Assembly (NCBI GenBank): GCA_001931905.2
Contig: MSJI02000048.1
Coordinates: 1-22,845 of the forward strand
Origin: Cladosporium sp. IMV 00045
Lineage: Eukaryota > Ascomycota > Dothideomycetes > Cladosporiales > Cladosporiaceae
DNA: 22,845 bases
Direction: 5' to 3'
The notes below the pieces were generated by a model. The model did not search any database and was not told the origin of the DNA. It was given only the letters and a program-made list of their open reading frames with translations. Each line of letters opens with the position of its first letter. Position 1 is the first letter of the stretch. Both the position numbers and the translations under genes were made by a program. Below are positions 19,480 to 22,845 of this stretch, one piece after another.

Positions 19480-19516
19480 CCGAGCGGTCAGCCGAGCCTC
19501 CCGAGCGCTCAGCCGA
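19480..19516 (-). repeat. Right terminal inverted repeat
   Basis: On the plus strand it ends CCGAGCGCTCAGCCGA. Reverse-complemented it matches 14105-14141 at 36 of 37 bases. Bases beyond it (GCTGCTTCCAC) do not continue the match except for scattered positions. Confidence 0.8.
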
Positions 19517-20035
19517 GCTGCTTCCACTACTTAGACGTCTGCAGCCAATCCTGGGGGCAGCGTTTCGCGGTCTGTAACATTATGCTCTTGCTTATTTTTA
19601 AGCCTTCTTATAGAAATTATATACACGGCGATGAGTACTAGGTTTATCCTTCACGTTAACTAAGAATCTCCTATCTACTAATAAAACGTTGCCTCTCAAT
19701 AGCTATTTTATATATCGATAAAGATTGCTTCGTCCGGCTAAACGTAATGTTTTTATTATGGATCCGGTAGAGCATTCTAAATTGCCTCGACATTAGGGCC
19801 GCTAAGCTCCGACTAGAAAAGTTAAAGCCGAAGATATAACGATAATTATCTAATAGGCTAGAAAGCATATCTCGGCGGGTAATATAGATTAGAGAAATTT
19901 TCATTACGTTAAATAACTATAAAGAAAAGAATGTATATACTGCGACCGTTAACGTACTAGCGTAGATAACGCTAGGCATACTAGGTAATACTATACGAGT
20001 ACTAAGAAAGGAACTACTTCTCTAACGAGTATAAC

Positions 20036-21508
20036 TTAGTAGACGGTTAGCTATAGAGTGCCCTTAGATAGCGGATTAGAGAACCTTATCTAAATAAAGA
20101 TCTTCTACAGGCTATCTTTCCGGGCCTCGAACTTCTTATACATAGTTTCTATGTCCTCGAGTCTATATCTATAGCTAACTATCTTTAAGGGATCGATCTC
20201 ACCTAATTAGATCTTCTTAAGAAGGTCTTCCTAGTACCTACGATAGAAACGTTAGTAAGTTTTGCGCTTCCTCGAAGGCAGTTAGGCGCTAAGCGACTCA
20301 CATATATACTAGCGCCTAGCTATTCCTAAAGAATCTAATACCCCGCTCTATAATGCTTCCGATATTAAAGTTATTATAGGAGCCTACGTAGACGCCTATC
20401 ACCCTATACTAGCCGAAGGATTTTACTGCCTTTATTATCTCGTTAATAATGTTACTAGTGTCGGTCGCGATGCTAGCGGCTAGCTTCTTCTTCTAAGCCG
20501 AGGTCTTAGGATACTCGCTAGCGGCATATTCGAGAGCGACGTTAAGACTACTATTAATACTATTTCCTTTAGTTATCTTACGGAGCTTAGTAGGGACGTC
20601 TTCGTAGATAGAGAAGTTAAGTGTTCTAAAGAATTATAGCGTTAGCTAAGGCTATACGGGCTAGAAGAACCACTTACTCTACCTTAGGGACTTTTAACTT
20701 AACGTAGTCTAGGCGCCAATTATTGTCGATCATAATAACCCGGGATACACCTTATATAAAAGAATAGTCGGCGCATATTTAACCGATAGGACCTAGTTGC
20801 AAAAGTCAGACAAACCGCAAGCGTAGAACATAGTGGGTTTTATTTACCTACTCCCTAGATACCTACGATATTACCCTTCTTTACGCTAGTATCTACGACA
20901 TAGTAGTATAAAGTTACAAGTATATCTAATAAGTATAAGCCTAGATACCGGTTAGCTTTAATATCGTCTATATCTTAACTCTAAAAATTAGCGCGTTACC
21001 TACCCTTCTCGTCTAGTATGTCGTCTAGTAATAGAAGTAGATTAACGTCGCTATATAGTACTCTTATATATTCCGCCTACCCTCTAGTAAAGCCTCCCGT
21101 AAAGTGCGAGTATCCGAACATACTAGCTATCTATTCGCTATATATACCCCTTATAGTCTCATTCGAGTATGTTTTCTTATACTAACTCGATAGTTTCTTA
21201 TTATAGTAATAGTAGTTACTATAAGTAATCTGAAAGCTCGTAACGACTCTATCTCCTACCTTAAACCCTCTAGGATTGTTTTTCGCATTTTCGCTAATCT
21301 CCTCTACTACGCCGTAGAACTTATAGCCGAGGATGTCGCTAGACTAGCATTAGACGATCGAGCTATATAGGAGGTGTAGATCGCTACCGCAAATAGTAGT
21401 ACTAGTAACCCGAACGATAATATCTCTTTTATTACTATCGAATAGGACCGGTTTAGCGGTTTCGATAAGTTAGATATTATTCTTAGAGTTCTAGACTAAA
21501 GCCTTTAT
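20036..21508 (-). pseudogene. RIP-decayed zinc alcohol/formaldehyde dehydrogenase
   Basis: This was a medium-chain, zinc-dependent dehydrogenase acting on alcohols or formaldehyde with NAD(P). The start has become ATA (KALV...NSKNNI) at 21508. Then come IIVRVTSTTICGSDLHLLY with the catalytic-zinc Cys, ILGYKFYGVVEEISENAK (the GHE zinc motif now GYK), GFKVGDRVVTSFQI, FGYSHFTGGFTRG and AEYIRV. The Rossmann glycine motif is split by an intron (20793-20847): GVG and then PIG. Near the end are YNNFNIGSIIERGIRF, a second intron (20238-20301), EDLLKKI, GEIDPLKIV, LEDIETMYKKFEA and IFI...RFSNP, with TAA at 20036. Almost every other break is TAG/TAA, and several Met, His and Cys codons show G-to-A change. 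The structural-zinc cysteines are mostly lost to Tyr. The family is clear; the substrate is not. Confidence 0.8.
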
Positions 21509-22181
21509 TATTTCTATAGAATGTCTATAGCTTTTACGGTCCTTACTAGGGTTACTTACGTCTTATACTATGGTTGCATTACCGGCTTAGGCGCTTACGT
21601 ATAGGTCGGATAAACTAGACGTTATAGTTATACTATAGATAATAGATACTAAATTGGCGATTGCAAGTAGTAGAATTAAATAGGTCGTAGGAGGTAAAGA
21701 AGGAGTAGAGGAAGATAAGATAGAGCCGGATTTATAATACTAAGAAGAATAATACGTTAGCGTATTCTCGTTATGGCCCTAATAACATCTAAGCGATACT
21801 ACTTACGTCGAACGAAAAAATAAACGCCTACGCGTCTAAATGACATCTAAATGATACTACTTCCCCCTTACTTAGGTCTAGCGGGGAGCAACGCTAATAC
21901 GTCTCAATAACATGCAAATAATACTGCTTTACCTTTACTACTTTAGGAAATGTACCCTCTTTCGAATACTAATATAGTAATAAGGTAATATTATACGTAG
22001 GAGGGTCTATCTCCGTTATAGAGTTGCCTAGTCGATAACGGACTTCTGTATCGATCCGGTAGAGTATATAGTTTCCAATGCGGCCTATATAGAACGAGAG
22101 ACTTCGATATACTACTCGAGTAGAAACCTCTTCTATTTATAGTACGCTACCTACGTAATAGCGGACTCTAACTCCTAAGCT
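21509..22181. promoter_or_regulatory. Shared 5' region of two divergent ghost genes, with a triple repeat
   Basis: This is the only DNA between the dehydrogenase and the GlcG-like gene, so both promoters must have been here. Three imperfect direct repeats of CATCTAARYGATACTACTT occur: CATCTAAGCGATACTACTT at 21786, CATCTAAATGATACTACTT at 21844 and CATGCAAATAATACTGCTT at 21910, spaced 58 and 66 bases. They may be old regulator-binding sites or a decayed tandem repeat with a unit of about 60 bp. Confidence 0.4.
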
Positions 22182-22619
22182 ATATAAGCCGTTCTATACC
22201 TAACCCTCTACGCCGCGTAGGTCGCCTCCGCTACCGCTATTAAAAAGGCTTAGTAGATACAAGTCCCCGAGAACATCGCTATCATCGATACCTCTACGCG
22301 ACTCCTCTACTTCTAACGTATACTAGGAGCGAAATACGCTAGTATCGATATCGCTATTAATAAAGCCTTTACGGCCGTAGCGTTTAGACTACTAACGTAT
22401 AGTTATAAATAGCAAGTCTCAACTAGAGGGCCGTTGTTCGGTATAAATAATAGTAATAGGGGCAAGTTTATAACTATTAGAGGCGGACTACTAATCGAGA
22501 TTAATAGGTAACTCGTTAGAGCTATTAGCTATAGTATAGGTACTCTCGAAGAGGATCGATAAGTAGCGTAAGCGGGGGTAGATGCTATACCGAAACACGT
22601 AGAGAAGCAAAATAGATAA
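22182..22619 (+). pseudogene. RIP-decayed GlcG/HbpS-family (DUF336) gene
   Basis: One frame from about 22182 to TAA 22617 keeps the family's landmarks. These are LTLYAA near the start, VPENIAIIDTSTRLLYF, AKYASIDIAINKAFTAVAFR, RGPLFGINNSN, GGLLIEINR, and ISYSIGTLEEDR with a final AGVDAI. GlcG/HbpS proteins are small (about 140 residues) haem- or cofactor-binding proteins often encoded beside dehydrogenases or oxidases. The premature stops are TAG or TAA throughout, and several Gly codons have become Arg/Ser/Ile, as expected from G-to-A change. The first codon is not identifiable. It is divergent from the dehydrogenase ghost, which suggests that the pair once formed one metabolic unit; that is inference. 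Confidence 0.75.
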
Positions 22620-22774
22620 TAGGCAGATCGATAGAATAATCTAGGTATAGTTTAGCTAGTAGTAAATATAAACATATCGATATTACTATACCTCTTCTTT
22701 CTATCCGCAAGGTAGCTTATTCTAGTTCCTAGAAGGTATTATATATATTTCAAAGTTCTAGATACTAATACTTT

Positions 22775-22820
22775 AAAGTAATCGACCTTTAAAATAATCG
22801 ACCTTTAAAATAATCGACCC
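22775..22820. repeat. 16-bp tandem repeat, three copies
   Basis: Units AAAGTAATCGACCTTT, AAAATAATCGACCTTT and a partial AAAATAATCGACCC follow one another without gaps near the right edge of the window. No gene is adjacent inside the window. Confidence 0.7.
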
Positions 22821-22845
22821 TATATATCGCAGGCCGAGGCACTTT

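Larger units (their letters stand above)
14105..19516. mobile_element. Two-gene DNA transposon with 37-bp TIRs (Mutator-like)
   Basis: The element is bounded by 37-bp inverted repeats matching at 36 positions. It contains two convergent genes: a DDE transposase on the left (14274-17591, plus) and an unknown protein on the right (18176-19289, minus), separated by a 0.58-kb AT-rich spacer. The transposase core (D, D, CxxH, E) is of the Mutator/MULE type, but placement among MULE, KDZ and related fungal groups is by eye only. It lies between two RIP blocks yet keeps near-normal CpA/TpG, especially in its right half, so it is younger than its surroundings or escaped RIP. No 8-11 bp target duplication was found: the flanks TGTGATAACAG and GCTGCTTCCAC do not match, and the flanking DNA may have mutated since insertion. 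Confidence 0.75.
19560..22845. other. Second RIP-mutated block
   Basis: It has the same signature as the first block: TpA-rich, poor in CpA and TpG, CpG kept. It holds two recognisable ghost genes in divergent order (20036-21508 and 22182-22619). I saw nothing identifiable at 19560-20035; a 77-codon minus frame there has no family resemblance. The last 15 bases (GGCCGAGGCACTTT) look unmutated and may mark the edge of the block. Confidence 0.65.

Noticed and set aside
19671..19904. 77-codon minus-strand frame
   Set aside because: Lies in RIP-mutated DNA, has no family resemblance and no supporting introns or neighbours.
1..22845. tRNA, rRNA and bacterial-type operons
   Set aside because: No tRNA- or rRNA-like segment was recognised on either strand, and the intron-containing genes point to a fungal nuclear genome.

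Overview
The window looks like nuclear DNA of a filamentous ascomycete (Pezizomycotina). The genes carry short spliceosomal introns of about 47-70 nt with CTAAC/CTGAC-type branch sites, there is a Zn2Cys6 transcription factor, and several blocks carry the mutational signature of RIP (repeat-induced point mutation): CpA/TpG largely replaced by TpA while CpG is kept. Almost everything outside the transcription factor is mobile DNA or decayed genes, so this is a transposon-rich accessory or subtelomere-like segment. No species can be named from the sequence alone.

Layout, left to right. (1) 199-552: 3' end of an unrecognised spliced gene. (2) 797-985: a probable solo LTR beside two head-to-tail 5' pieces of a Tad-like LINE (1002-3180, minus strand), one of them running through the zinc knuckles of ORF1. 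(3) 4833-5730: an intact two-exon Zn2Cys6 regulator. (4) 5731-6871: low complexity and unrecognised GC-rich DNA. (5) 6872-7692: the 3' end of a Ty3/Gypsy element on the minus strand, with integrase C-terminus, chromodomain, polypurine tract and 3' LTR. (6) 7690-10059: a complete hAT element whose transposase frame is broken only by TAA/TAG codons. (7) 10060-11184: the C-terminal part of a RecQ-type helicase, again broken only by TAA/TAG before a TGA. (8) 11185 to about 14100: a strongly RIP-mutated block holding the ghost of a second Zn2Cys6 regulator with its intron still in the same place. (9) 14105-19516: a 5.4 kb DNA transposon with 37-bp terminal inverted repeats and two convergent genes. 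(10) About 19560-22845: a second RIP block with two divergent ghost genes, a zinc alcohol/formaldehyde dehydrogenase and a GlcG/HbpS-family protein.

The most interesting object is the 14.1-19.5 kb transposon. Its left gene encodes a transposase of about 869 residues with a Mutator-like D-D-CxxH-E core in 15 exons. Its right gene is an intact 235-residue protein of unknown function in 9 exons, with an acidic stretch and a C-terminal cysteine cluster. Both genes are cut by a total of 22 introns of 47-56 nt that end in almost the same sequence (CTAACYRGTTAYAG in all eight introns of the right gene). These introns share far more than splice signals, so they look like a dispersed intron family inside one transposon. 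The transposase frame contains 14 in-frame stops, all TAA or TAG, consistent with glutamine (or tryptophan) codons hit by CpA-to-TpA change, whereas the accessory gene has none.

All exon joins and family names were derived by eye. Family assignments rest on remembered motifs, not on a database search.
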